Positions 35,925-47,108 of a stretch of DNA of 64,000 bases are shown here, piece by piece. The stretch's first letter is position 1. Each line of letters starts with the position of its first letter. The position numbers and the translations under genes were made by a program. The notes under the pieces were generated by a model. It searched no databases. It saw nothing but the letters and a program-made list of their open reading frames with translations, and was not told where the DNA came from. Source of the stretch: Benincasa hispida (Eukaryota; Streptophyta; Magnoliopsida; Cucurbitales; Cucurbitaceae); assembly GCF_009727055.1 (NCBI RefSeq), contig NC_052359.1, forward strand, positions 17,521,176 through 17,585,175, in the 5' to 3' direction.

Positions 35925-37132
35925 GAGCCAAAGACTTCATTTTTCAGATCACAACTTAAAATACATTTAAAAGAGTGGGAAATTTGAGTAAATATTGTGT
36001 TGAGAGTAAAATCCATGCGTTGATCATAGAGCTTCAAAGAGGACGCATTGGACAGTGAAGTCTGGAAAACAACATCAACTTGAGACGAAGTGTTCACCCA
36101 GAATACTCGTGAGTTTTGAGTGATTTCAAAGCCATCTGAAAGATAAAAGAGTCTAGTTTTCATGGTGGGGATGCCGAGAAGAATCTCTAAGGAATTGGGC
36201 TGGAATCTGAGAAAAATATAGAAGGGTCAGGCTGTCGGGTAAGCTGAGCTAGTATTGATGTTTTGAAGATTTCGGCCAAACCACGAGGATTTCTGAGCTA
36301 AGATTTTAGGGTAAGATTCCTGAGACATTTTAGAACATATTTTCAGAAGGACATATCTTAAAATAAGTTCTGTAACTTTGAGAAATATAAGCTGATAATT
36401 GAATCTGGAATTTAGGGTTCAAAAGGGAACCAAGGAAACCTAAGGAACTTCGGAAAGGAAAGTTCCTAACCAATCAAGATGAGTGGTTAATGTGTGTTGT
36501 GTTGTTGATATAATTTCTATATATAGGTAAATATATATAGAAGATAATGTTAAATTGTCATGATCAGGGATATATGTTTATCTGATTACTATGCTTGTTG
36601 AGATATTGCTTGTATGTTTGTTTTGGAAACTGAAATTATACCCGAGATACATAGTTAGCATGCTTGAAAAGGGTACTTGGTGGAAAAATATAGTTGGCTT
36701 CTGTAGGCGGGAAATGATAGTCGGTGATGACCGGCGGGAAATATAGTCAAGTTACCTAAGCATAGCTAGCGGGAAAATAGTCGATGTGCACATGGGCGGG
36801 ATAATAGGATATAGGGAAAGTTTTCACAGGAAGTGTTGTTGTTTTAGTATATGTGTGAAAGTACTGGGGAAAATGTAGGATCATGCCAGGGATAACCAAT
36901 TGTAAAGCTGGGGATGTTTTTATTATATGATAACCAATGGTCAAGCTGGGGTTGATTGTTTTAACTAGCGGTCGAGCTGGGGACTGTCCAGCGATTTGGC
37001 TGGAAAACAATATTAAACTTGTGGTAATGTTCTTATTGACTATGCATTGCTTTCCCAAAAATATATTTATGTCGACAAAGTTATTTGTTTATCTAAAGGC
37101 ACCACTCAATGGGCTTTATAGCGCATGTTTTC

Positions 37133-37170
37133 CTGTCTCTTATACACATCTAGATGTGTATAAGAGACAG
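37133..37170. other. Tn5/Nextera mosaic-end junction (library artefact)
   Basis: The same 38-bp palindrome as at 12595. It follows E1 sequence and is followed by sequence that belongs further downstream (37644), so it marks a false join. Confidence 0.95.
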
Positions 37171-37542
37171 TTCCCAGGCTCAGAGGGTAGTCTGAGGCAG
37201 GGTGTGACAGGAGGGTAGTCTAAGGATAGGATCTAGACTTGGGAAGGTCAAGTTAGAATCTAGACTCGGAAGAGCCAGATTAGAACGCATAAACAAGAGA
37301 TAGGCACTTAGGACTGAGCACTATTTGTTATCAATGCATCTCATGCATCCTAGAGATAGGATATGATTGTATGCGGTCACCTTGCTTTTATGCATTTTGC
37401 ATCATCGCATAGGACAAGAGTAGAGACTTACGGATGAGCTCTATGGACATTTTGCATTCAACACATGCGTCCTAGATTTAGGAGCATCGCATTTACATTG
37501 GAAAATGACTTGCTGTGCATGGTTATAACATGATCGCATAGT
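37171..37542 (+). repeat. 372-bp artefactual duplicate of 37644-38015
   Basis: Identical to 37644-38015 over its length and lying exactly between two adapter junctions. It should not be counted as genomic duplication. Confidence 0.85.
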
Positions 37543-37580
37543 CTGTCTCTTATACACATCTAGATGTGTATAAGAGACAG
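37543..37580. other. Tn5/Nextera mosaic-end junction (library artefact)
   Basis: Third copy of the 38-bp palindrome, 372 bases after the second. Confidence 0.95.
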
Positions 37581-37682
37581 CCACAAGAGTTATTAGGCAG
37601 TAAGTGTCAACGAAAGGGTTGATAACTGCTGCAGTCACGCCCTTTCCCAGGCTCAGAGGGTAGTCTGAGGCAGGGTGTGACA

Positions 37683-38368
37683 GGAGGGTAGTCTAAGGAT
37701 AGGATCTAGACTTGGGAAGGTCAAGTTAGAATCTAGACTCGGAAGAGCCAGATTAGAACGCATAAACAAGAGATAGGCACTTAGGACTGAGCACTATTTG
37801 TTATCAATGCATCTCATGCATCCTAGAGATAGGATATGATTGTATGCGGTCACCTTGCTTTTATGCATTTTGCATCATCGCATAGGACAAGAGTAGAGAC
37901 TTACGGATGAGCTCTATGGACATTTTGCATTCAACACATGCGTCCTAGATTTAGGAGCATCGCATTTACATTGGAAAATGACTTGCTGTGCATGGTTATA
38001 ACATGATCGCATAGTCTGACGCATTCCCAAGTAACGCTAGCTAAAGATCTTCTCAACCCGTTCACTACATACTCATTGCATCTATCAACGCAACTGTCTT
38101 TTCTCAACTCTGCCGCATTTGTTTATTCCTTTTTCATCAACACAAACAACAAACCCACTCTTTATTTATTTATCCGGTTACCACAAAGTTCTTCATAAAA
38201 CTTACCAACGCAAACTATTTTCACAAGTCCCTGTGTTCGAGCCTGGACTTACCAGGAAACTCAGAGGAATTTACACTTGGATTTCGTTGGGGAAACTTGA
38301 GTGCACAATGCAATTCCATCAATGCATATCATCCACATTTCCACTTCATAAAATACAAGCATCACGAC
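37683..38368 (+). repeat. LTR fragment (family B-like), 3' end
   Basis: Resumes the LTR begun at 34723 and ends AATACAAGCATCA. That private ending is shared only with the antisense LTR at 38862. Confidence 0.75.
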
Positions 38369-38600
38369 GCATAGTCCCAAATGGGCCTATTGCGGTCATT
38401 AGCCAATAGGATGGGATTCACCATGACATTATTTTCATTTGGTGGTCTATTTCCTAGTTGCTCCGCCGTTCTTAGAGTTCTCTCTTGTTGTTGGCGGTTG
38501 GTTCTTAATCTGCGTTGGAACGTTCTTTCAATCTCTACGTCGTAATTCGCCAGAGATTGAAATCTACGAAGAAGATCACAAAATTACCGTTAGCACACTG
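38369..38600 (-). pseudogene. Element 5 gag, N-terminal piece
   Basis: On the - strand it reads VNPILLANDRNRPIWDY, the conserved Gag N-terminus that precedes YDFSP in this family, so it is the missing start of the gag at 34722. The usual start codon position (MAEQ in element 3) reads ACG here. Upstream lies EDLRRFQSLANYDVEIERTFQRRL, the family's leader peptide region. It is separated from the rest of gag by the inserted block 34723-38368. Confidence 0.8.
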
Positions 38601-38611
38601 TATTTCCGAAG

Positions 38612-38629
38612 TCCCCAACAACACCACCA
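38612..38629 (-). other. Primer binding site of element 5
   Basis: The - strand reads TGGTGGTGTTGTTGGGGA, a decayed tRNA-Asp complement. Confidence 0.8.
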
Positions 38630-38635
38630 AAATCT

Positions 38636-38861
38636 TGATGCGTTATTTTATGCGATGCAATAATGGTAGGGATTGCGTTGATAGAAAATGCATTGTGCAA
38701 ACAAGTTTTCTCAATAAGATCCAAGTATAAATCCTACTGAGTTTTCTGGTAAGCCCAGGGTCGAACTCAGGGACTAAGGAAAACACTATACGGTAGTAAT
38801 TTTTAGACCAATTTGTGGTAACAATAAATCATGAGTTGGTTGGTTTGCTGTTTACAGTATA
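38636..38861 (-). repeat. 5' LTR of element 5 (family D), first 226 bp only
   Basis: Matches the first part of 29844-31522 (TGATGCGTTATTTTATGCGATG...GTTTACAGTATA) and is then cut by the LTR at 38862. Confidence 0.85.
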
Positions 38862-40442
38862 TGATGCTTGTATTTATGAAATGGAAATGTGGATGATAGG
38901 CGTTGATGGAATTGCGTTGTGCACTCAAGTTTCCCTAGCGGAATTCAAGTGTAAATTCCTCTGAGTTTCCTGATAAGTCCAGGGTCGAACATAGAGACTT
39001 GTGAAAACAGATTGCGTTGGTAATTTTTATAAAGACTTTGCAGGAACTGGATAAATAAATGAAGTGTTGGGTTTTTTGTTTGCGTTGATGAAAAGTAAAT
39101 AAATGCGGTGGAGTTTGAAAATAGTTGGTAAATGGGAGATGTGATGAATATGCGGTGAACAGGTTGAGAAACGTTTCGACTAACACTTCCTAGGATGTGT
39201 TCATGCTATGCGATCATGCAACATGCATACAATAGTAAACCACCTTGATGCGAATGCCACACTTCTAAGTTTAGAACACATGTAATGTACGTGCAAAGGT
39301 GTCTATAGGGCCTACACATAAGCCTCTAATTCCTGTCTATGCGATGATACACAAACAAGGTGACCACATATCATCATACCCACTCCTAGGATGCATGCGA
39401 TGCAAGTTGACAAACAGAGCTTATCTCTAAGTCCCTATCTCTTGTTTATGCAGGTCTAATCTTACTCTCTTGAGTCCAGATTCTAACCTAGCTCTCTCGA
39501 GACATTAGGTTCTTTCTTTAGACTCTCTCTCGAGTAACTCTAAAGGGTATTTTGCACAACATAAAACAAGACAATCGCAAGCAAGAACTTCCTAGATCAT
39601 GTTAGCTTAGTTCTTCTCAACCCATTCGACTAGTTTAGCTACTCATGCATATTAAGAGAGTGAACAGATTTAGAAATAGAACTTCCATTGTATAAGTATG
39701 AAGATGAAATACAAAATAACAATGCAAGTATAGACTAAAGAGCCTGGTAGCAATCTCTTGCTGCCATGCGTTTACACTGTTTCTACTCGTGCTCAAAATA
39801 TAATCTCGGTCTCGTGAGAGGAGGCCCGCTCTCTGACCTTACGCCCCAAGGTTCTCTCTCGAGTTCCCCTAAGCGATCTCCGGCGCCACCACTCTTCTCT
39901 TGCTCCGCCTTAAAATGGAAAAGAAACTATGAACAGAAGCGTGAACTGATCAACTGGTCGACTAGTTAGCTGGTTAACCCCTTCTCTGAAGAATGCCCTT
40001 GGTATTTATAGAGCATCCATGGTGACAGGTGGCTTCTCATTCCTAGTTGTACAGATGGGACAGCTTTAATTCCTGACTGATGCGCCGGATAATTGTCACC
40101 GATAAAGCTGAATGTACTTTATGACCGTTATCGGCTGTCAACTTAATTTGGATTCCACTGTCATCAGCTTTCTGTCTCATCGCGATTGATTAGCCTTTCA
40201 CCATGATGCAACCCAACCATGTTGATGCTGCTGACTTCAAGTGTGCAGTGAAATCCTTCTCAGGCGATTGCTTTGCTGAACATTCAATCACGTAAGCCTA
40301 TGCCGGTGAAGTAGCTTGACGAATGAATTCCAAGATCGCAATCTTTGCATTGCATTAATGCATATTCTGCACGAAAACAAAAAATCAACTGTTCCAATGT
40401 GCTAAAACGCATGCGACCGAAATATTACGAAATTGATTCTTA
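38862..40442 (-). repeat. Lone LTR (family B-like), antisense, outer end lost
   Basis: Starts TGATGCTTGTATTTATGAAATGG on the + strand, the complement of the ending at 38368, and follows family B to AATGGGATGCA near 40440. The last ~100 bp of the LTR are missing and gag of element 6 follows directly. TATA box complement at 40003-40010. Confidence 0.75.
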
Positions 40443-41491
40443 ATGGGATGCAAAAATCAACTGTTCCTTAGAGGAATGAGGTTCTTTGCAAAAGACACAA
40501 CTTTTGTTGTTCATTTGGGCAATCACATTCACTTGCCTTCCTTTTGTGCCGATCTTTGTCATGCTCATCGCCTGCAGCAAGTTTGTCATCGCATTAACTT
40601 GTGTTTGCAGAGGTGCGATAGTGTCATTGTTCTGAGTTCTATTAGCTCTTGACCCATATTCATTTTCTTGCCAATCTATGTGATTCTTCGAGATTTGATC
40701 CAATATATTCTTGGCCTCAATGTATGTTTTGTCTAGAAGTCCACCTACCGCGGTAGCATTCACAACGGTCTATGATCCCGAGTTCAAACCATAATAAAAG
40801 ATTTCCATCTGGAGACAATCAGGGAGTCCATTATGCGAACAATCCCTAACAAATCTTTTGAATCTCATCCATGCATCGCTGAGCGTTTCTGATTCTCCCT
40901 ACTAAAAGTCTGTAATCAACCTTCTCCTCTTTGCATTTTCCATTGGCGGGAAGTACTTTTTCATAAACTTCTCTAGTACTTGTTCCCGTGAAGTTATCTC
41001 CCCTGATTCAAGTGAGTACACCCATTTTCTAGCTTCATCGCATAGTAAAAGTAAGAATAGTGCAAGTTGTACTTCCTCTTGTGTGATGTTTGGGAATACA
41101 AAGGTGTTGCATATTTCGATAAAAATCATTAGTTGAGCATGGGGATCTTCACCGCGTCTTCCCCCAAATTGACCATCCGCTTGAATCATTTGAAGCATTA
41201 CATGCTTCATTTCAAATCTTGTTCAATCCAAGTCTGGTCGCATGATTCCTAGAGAGAATTAGGTGATGCATAGTCCTTAATGGGTCTATTGCGATCATTT
41301 GCAAACAAAATTGAGTTGGCATCTGCTTCATTGTGATTATTTTCCTCTCGTAGCTCCTTCAGATGGTTCTACTGTCTGGTCATCCTACGAGCTCTGTTTT
41401 GCCGTCTTCTTCATTTGGCTCTCTGTCTTCTACGAAAAGTTCTCTCTAATTCTAGGTCGTATACAAGCTCAGGAGTATTTCCTTCGCTCAT
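40443..41491 (-). pseudogene. Element 6 gag, truncated and broken
   Basis: Start MSEGNTPELVYDLELERTFRRR at 41491-41489, as in element 2. The Gag core follows (41210-40902: QADGQFGGRRGEDPHAQLMIFIEICNTFVFPNITQEEVQLALFLL, EQVLEKFMKKYFPPMENAKRRRLITDF), with stops and frameshifts near 41250 and 40890. The middle region (40763-40443) has GGLLDKTYIEAKNILDQISKNHIDWQENEY and the zinc knuckle start CVFCKEPHSSKE, in which the last Cys is lost. It is cut at 40443 by the neighbouring LTR, so the protease linker and pol are absent. Confidence 0.85.
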
Positions 41492-41591
41492 ACAATGTTT
41501 GCACCTTTCTCACAGTCAAGGTATAATACTCCAGAAAGTCGAGGTCTGCAAAGATCAATAAAAATAGCTTTAGCACACTTAGTTACCGCAA

Positions 41592-41609
41592 TCCATAACA
41601 GTGGCGCCA
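41592..41609 (-). other. Primer binding site of element 6
   Basis: The - strand reads TGGCGCCACTGTTATGGA: the first seven bases still match the tRNA-Asp complement exactly. Confidence 0.8.
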
Positions 41610-41616
41610 AAAACTT

Positions 41617-42061
41617 GATGTGTTCTACACATGCAATGAAATAATAATGCTTATGAGATTTAACACTCAATTTTCTCTAGTCAAATCCAAATGCAAATTT
41701 GATAAGAGTTCTTGGTGAGTCCAAGTTCACACGCAAGGATTGTTTGTAAGTGTGCAATGAAACTAAAAATATGATCATAGTGCGAGTTAAAATGTAGAAG
41801 GGGGTGATTGGATAAGCTAACTTAAATCTAAATATGCAATGGGAATTATGTTTAAAATGAAGCAGTGATAGTTATGTGATAAGAGGGTTGAGAAGGATTT
41901 TTACTAACTCTTTATAAACAACTAGTTGGAATATGCGATTAAGCTATATACTCAATATTACAACCAACACTTCTCAGTTTTCTTTGCCACATTATCTTAT
42001 CTTTAAGATGCATGCGATAAGTTTAATATGCAGAGAATGTACTTATTTCAAAGGAACATTT
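41617..42061 (-). repeat. 5' LTR of element 6, inner part
   Basis: Family C-like sequence from the primer site to the E2 insertion; its last five bases CATTT are duplicated at 57793. It continues at 57798. Confidence 0.75.
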
Positions 42062-42594
42062 TGTGAACCCTGGACCCTAATTTCTCTACTGTTGTATGTT
42101 CCCTACTGAGACCAGTGTGGTGAGTAGGTCGATGTGGAAACTAATGTGTAATTGTAGAGAAAAGGATGGAAAATTAGAAGAAAAGTGTGAATTTGAAAAC
42201 TTAACTTTTGGAGAAAAACTTGGAAAATTGGCTAAGTATAACCCATGCGTTGGAAGCAAGAAAATTGACTAAGTGTTGTCCATGAATTGGCCTTAATCAT
42301 TTAGAGGTTATTTGATGTGTTGAAGGAAGCCAAAGTGTGGCCAAGAACAATGCATGCGGCAGCCAAGTGTATTGACAGGTTAGAACAACGCATCCAAGGG
42401 CGCTGGACGTTGGACACGATGGATGCGATGGTAAGCATCCGAAGGCATGCGGCTGAAGGAAATGCATTGGTAGTTTGCGATGATGTGAGGGCATGCGTTG
42501 ACGCGGTGCGAGGCATGCGTCGATAGATGGCATGCGGCGATGGAGGCGGACGCGATGGATGCGTTGGACACGAGAGTATGTAGCCGAAGGGAAT

Positions 42595-43693
42595 GCATTG
42601 GAACTATTGATTTTTGTATTTTTATGTAGAATATGCGTTAACGCAATGCAAAGATTGCGATCATAGGAATTCATCGGTCGAGCGCAAATTCACCACAAGA
42701 CTTTGCGTTGATCGTGCTCGTAAACATTCGCCAAAAAAGAATCACCCCAACTTGGTCAGCGCAACATGGTGGGCGCATCTGGGTGAAAGGCCAATTAAGA
42801 GCGATGGGACAGAAAGCTGATGACAGTCGGATCAAAATTAAGTTGACAGCCGATAACAGTCTCAAAGTATATTCAGCTTTATTGATGACAATAATCTGGT
42901 GCATCCGTCAGGAATTAAAGTTGTCCCATCTGTACAACCAGGAGAGAGATGCTTCCTTTCACCATGGATGCTCTATAAATACCAAGTGCATTCTTCAGAA
43001 AGGGGTTAACAAGTTAATCGGTCAACCAGTTGATCACCTTACATTCAGTTGCTTCTTTTCATAGTTTTCTTTTCATTTTTACGGGGGAGCAAGTGACGCC
43101 GAAGATCGCCCAGGGCAACTCGAGAGAGAACCTTTAAGCATAAGGGCAGAGAGCGGGCCAACTCTTGCAAGAGCGAGAATATCTTTAGAGCACGAGTAGA
43201 ATAGTGTAAATGCCTGGCAGCAAGAAATTGCTACCAGGCTCTTTACTTTACTTGCATTGATATTTGTACTTCATCTTTATATTTACTCAATGGAAGTTCT
43301 ATTTCTACATCTTCTCACTCTCATAATACGCATGAGTAGCTAAGTTAGTTGAATGGGTTGAGAAGAACTAGGCTAACATGACCTAGGAAGTTCACTGCTT
43401 GCGATTGTCTTGTTTTATGTTGTACCCAACACCCCTTTAGAGCTACTTGAGAGAGAGTCCAAAGAAAGAATCTAATGACTCGAGAGAGCTAGGTTAGAAT
43501 CTAGACTCGAGAGGGCAAGATTAGATCAACATAAACAAGAGATAGGGACTTAGAGATAAGCTTTGTTTGTCAACTTGCATCGCATGCATCCTAGGAACAG
43601 GAATGATATTATGTGGTCGCATATTTGTGTGGATGTCATCTTGTCATCACATAAATAGGAATAGAGGTTTATGTGTAAACCCTGTAGACTTAT
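42595..43693 (+). repeat. 1.1-kb exact duplicate of 43958-45056, ending in an N
   Basis: Identical as far as I can read to the element 7 5' LTR 1363 bases downstream. Its left joint shares AAGGGAATGCATTGG (42587-42601) with the sequence just after the N (43695-43709). Leaving out 42602-43709 would make E2 continuous, so this is most likely a misplaced contig end. Confidence 0.8.
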
Positions 43694-43827
43694 NAAGGGA
43701 ATGCATTGGTAGTATGGGTTGGAGGCATGCGGCCGAAGGAATTCGATGGAGCCATGCGGCCAAAGGAATGCGTTGGTAGTATGCGATGGAGGCATGCGGC
43801 CGAAGGAATGCATTGGAGGCATGCAGC

Positions 43828-45494
43828 TGATAATGGGCAGAAATGCATGTTATCATAGTGCTAAGTTATTAAACAATGTTGGATTGTGTTGATGAAATAT
43901 GATAAATTACGTCCATTAAGCATAAATTATATAATATTGCAGTCGCATGTGTTCAGCGCATTGGAACTATTGATTTTTGTATTTTTATGTAGAATATGCG
44001 TTAACGCAATGCAAAGATTGCGATCATAGGAATTCATCGGTCGAGCGCAAATTCACCACAAGACTTTGCGTTGATCGTGCTCGTAAACATTCGCCAAAAA
44101 AGAATCACCCCAACTTGGTCAGCGCAACATGGTGGGCGCATCTGGGTGAAAGGCCAATTAAGAGCGATGGGACAGAAAGCTGATGACAGTCGGATCAAAA
44201 TTAAGTTGACAGCCGATAACAGTCTCAAAGTATATTCAGCTTTATTGATGACAATAATCTGGTGCATCCGTCAGGAATTAAAGTTGTCCCATCTGTACAA
44301 CCAGGAGAGAGATGCTTCCTTTCACCATGGATGCTCTATAAATACCAAGTGCATTCTTCAGAAAGGGGTTAACAAGTTAATCGGTCAACCAGTTGATCAC
44401 CTTACATTCAGTTGCTTCTTTTCATAGTTTTCTTTTCATTTTTACGGGGGAGCAAGTGACGCCGAAGATCGCCCAGGGCAACTCGAGAGAGAACCTTTAA
44501 GCATAAGGGCAGAGAGCGGGCCAACTCTTGCAAGAGCGAGAATATCTTTAGAGCACGAGTAGAATAGTGTAAATGCCTGGCAGCAAGAAATTGCTACCAG
44601 GCTCTTTACTTTACTTGCATTGATATTTGTACTTCATCTTTATATTTACTCAATGGAAGTTCTATTTCTACATCTTCTCACTCTCATAATACGCATGAGT
44701 AGCTAAGTTAGTTGAATGGGTTGAGAAGAACTAGGCTAACATGACCTAGGAAGTTCACTGCTTGCGATTGTCTTGTTTTATGTTGTACCCAACACCCCTT
44801 TAGAGCTACTTGAGAGAGAGTCCAAAGAAAGAATCTAATGACTCGAGAGAGCTAGGTTAGAATCTAGACTCGAGAGGGCAAGATTAGATCAACATAAACA
44901 AGAGATAGGGACTTAGAGATAAGCTTTGTTTGTCAACTTGCATCGCATGCATCCTAGGAACAGGAATGATATTATGTGGTCGCATATTTGTGTGGATGTC
45001 ATCTTGTCATCACATAAATAGGAATAGAGGTTTATGTGTAAACCCTGTAGACTTATCGCATATTTATCGCATGCATTCTAGCCTTAGAAGCCGTGGTATT
45101 TGCGCCGAGAGGTGGTTTACTATTGTATGCATGTTGCATGATCGCAAGTATGAATGCATTCTAGGGAGTGTCAGCCAAAACCTTTCTCAACCCATTCACC
45201 ACATATTCATCGCATTTCCCGTTACCAACTCTTTTTCAAACTCCACTGCATTTTATTTCTTTTTAATCAACGTAATCGATAACCCAAACACCTTCTTTAT
45301 TTTACTGGTTAGCACAAGTTTTCATAAGAAAATTATCAACGCAATCTATTTTCACAAGTCCCTGTGATCAACCCTGAACTTACCAGGAAATTCGGGGGAA
45401 TTTACACTTGAATTCCATTGGGGAAACTTAAGTGCACAATGCAATTCAATCAATGCATATCATCCATATTTCCATTCAATAAAATAACGCTTCA
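43828..45494 (+). repeat. 5' LTR of element 7 (family B)
   Basis: Starts TGATAATGGGC with a degraded terminal palindrome ending GTTATCA at 43855, and ends ATAACGCTTCA. TATA box at 44337-44344. Confidence 0.9.
44337..44344 (+). promoter_or_regulatory. TATA box of family B LTR
   Basis: TATAAATA in the context GGATGCTCTATAAATACC. The 3' LTR has it at 54564-54571, and the complement occurs in every antisense family B copy. Confidence 0.65.
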
Positions 45495-45500
45495 AGTTTT

Positions 45501-45518
45501 TGACGCTGTTGTCGAGGA
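45501..45518 (+). other. Primer binding site of element 7
   Basis: TGACGCTGTTGTCGAGGA, six bases after the LTR; four transition changes from the tRNA-Asp complement. Confidence 0.8.
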
Positions 45519-45670
45519 CTTCGGCAAAATAGTTTGTTAACGATAGTTTTTTTTTGTTGATTTCTTTGTACGACTCTCAATCTCTGGCGAATTACGACCT
45601 GGAGATTGAGAGGACTTTTAGACAAAGATTGAGAGACCACCATCAGCAACCACAATCTGATAAAGAAGAC

Positions 45671-47108
45671 ATGACGGAGTAGCCTGGAGGAGAAGCACCA
45701 AATGATAATAATGTCATGGCGAATCTGATTCTGTTCGTAAATGATCACAATAGGCCATTAGGGACTATGCATCACCAAACCTTTATGATTTCTCTCCGAG
45801 AATCATGAGGCTTGCCCTCGACGGAAGTAGATTCGAGATGAAACTGGTGATGCTGCAGATGATCCAGACTGCAGGTCAATTCGGAGGAAGGCGTGGTGAG
45901 GATCCGCACGCCCATCTCCGAAGTTTTATTGAAATCTGCAATACTTTTGTGTTCCCAAACATCTCTGCTGAAGAAGTTCGACTAACGTTGTTCCCATTTT
46001 CTCTCTGTGATCAGGCTAGGAAATGGGCTTATTCGCTCGAACCAGGAGAGATCACTTCTTGAGAGCAGGTAGTGGAGAAATTCATGAAAAAGTATTTTCC
46101 ACCTACCGAGAACGCAAGACGAAGAAAGCTTATCACAAATTTTGAACAAGATATGGACGAATCGCTCAGTGATGCCTAGGCGAGGTTTAAAAGGTTGGTC
46201 TGAGATTGTCTGCATAATGGGCTACCAGATTGTCTTCAAATGGAAATCTTCTATACGGTTTGAATCCCGCTGCTAATGCGGTAGCCGCTGGTGGTCTGTT
46301 TGACAAAACATACGAGGAGGCGAAGAATATTCTGGACTGCATCTCCAAGAACCATGAAGACTGGAGGGAGAGTGACTAGAGATTAAAACTCAATGGTTCT
46401 GACGCAAATAACGGTGCCATTGTTTCATTACAAAACCAAATGACCGCAATGATGAATTTGATTCAAGGAATGGCGATTAGCAGCCCAACACCGCAAGGTG
46501 GGAAAATTAATGCAATAAGTCAAAATACTGCAAGGTGTGCGACTTGCAGTGATGGGCATGCGATGGAAGATTGCCCGCAAAATTCACATTCTGTATATTT
46601 TGTAAAGAATAATCCCTTTTCAAACACTTACAACCCCGGGTGGAAAAACCACCGAAATTTTGTTTGGAAGATTCAACAACAAAATTTCCAATCTATAATG
46701 CAAAAAGAAGGGCCACCAGGATTCTTTCAACGCAACAACGGTCAACAGAGCAACCAAGCAAGTAGCTCACAACAACCAATGCAATATTCTTCTCTAGAGA
46801 GCCTATTGAAGCAATATATAGAGAAAAACGAGACAGTGCTTCAAAGTCAGGCTACGTGCATCCGTAACCTCGAATTACAAATGGGCCAGATTGTGAATGA
46901 GCTCAAAAGTAGACTGTAAGAGGCATTGCCAAGTTCAACCCAACTTCCACGCAACCTAGGGGGATCAGGAAAGGAACAATGTCAGGTTGTGACATTGCGC
47001 AGTGGAAAGATTGCGAAAGGAGAAAAGAAGGAGCAAAAAAAATCAACTTCCATCACAACTGAGTCGGAGATTACGGTAACGTAAGAAGAAGAAAGAGAAA
47101 ATGAAACA
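45671..47108 (+). pseudogene. Element 7 gag, broken
   Basis: The ATG at 45671 is followed by a TAG at the fourth codon, where element 3 has Gln (MAEQ). MANLILFVNDHNRPLG follows at 45716. The Gag core is open at 45805-46062 (GGRRGEDPHAHLRSFIEICNTFVFPNISAEEVRLTL), then TGA replaces the Trp codon of the family WEQV motif, and further stops follow where relatives have Trp or Arg. The nucleocapsid part (46440-46919) keeps a complete zinc knuckle CATCSDGHAMEDC and the coil IRNLELQMGQIVNELKSR. The C-terminal linker 46920-47108 is out of frame. Many stops are one transition away from a Trp, Arg or Gln codon. Confidence 0.85.

Larger units (their letters stand above)
34993..37682 (+). mobile_element. 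E1: non-autonomous LTR-like element, same family as E2
   Basis: No coding capacity. It shares with E2 a GC-rich minisatellite-like 5' part, CGCCTATAAATAG promoter context, GGGTTCAAAAG, and the end GGCAGGGTGTGACA. Between 36690 and 36985 it has its own short tandem repeats (GCGGGAAA..TAGTC and GTC(A/G)AGCTGGGG) where E2 has a different ~56-bp repeat. The 5' end is unclear, and 37133-37643 is disturbed by adapter artefacts. Confidence 0.65.
29844..38861 (-). mobile_element. Element 5: gag-protease-only Athila-like retrotransposon, split
   Basis: Read on the - strand: partial 5' LTR (38861-38636), primer site, gag N-terminus (38600-38369), a 3.6-kb inserted block (38368-34723), rest of gag and protease (34722-32893), 3' untranslated region, polypurine tract and 3' LTR (family D, 31522-29844). 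It was inserted in the reverse transcriptase of element 4. As in element 3, protease is followed directly by the post-integrase 3' region. The 5' LTR is cut at 38861 by another LTR. Confidence 0.8.
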
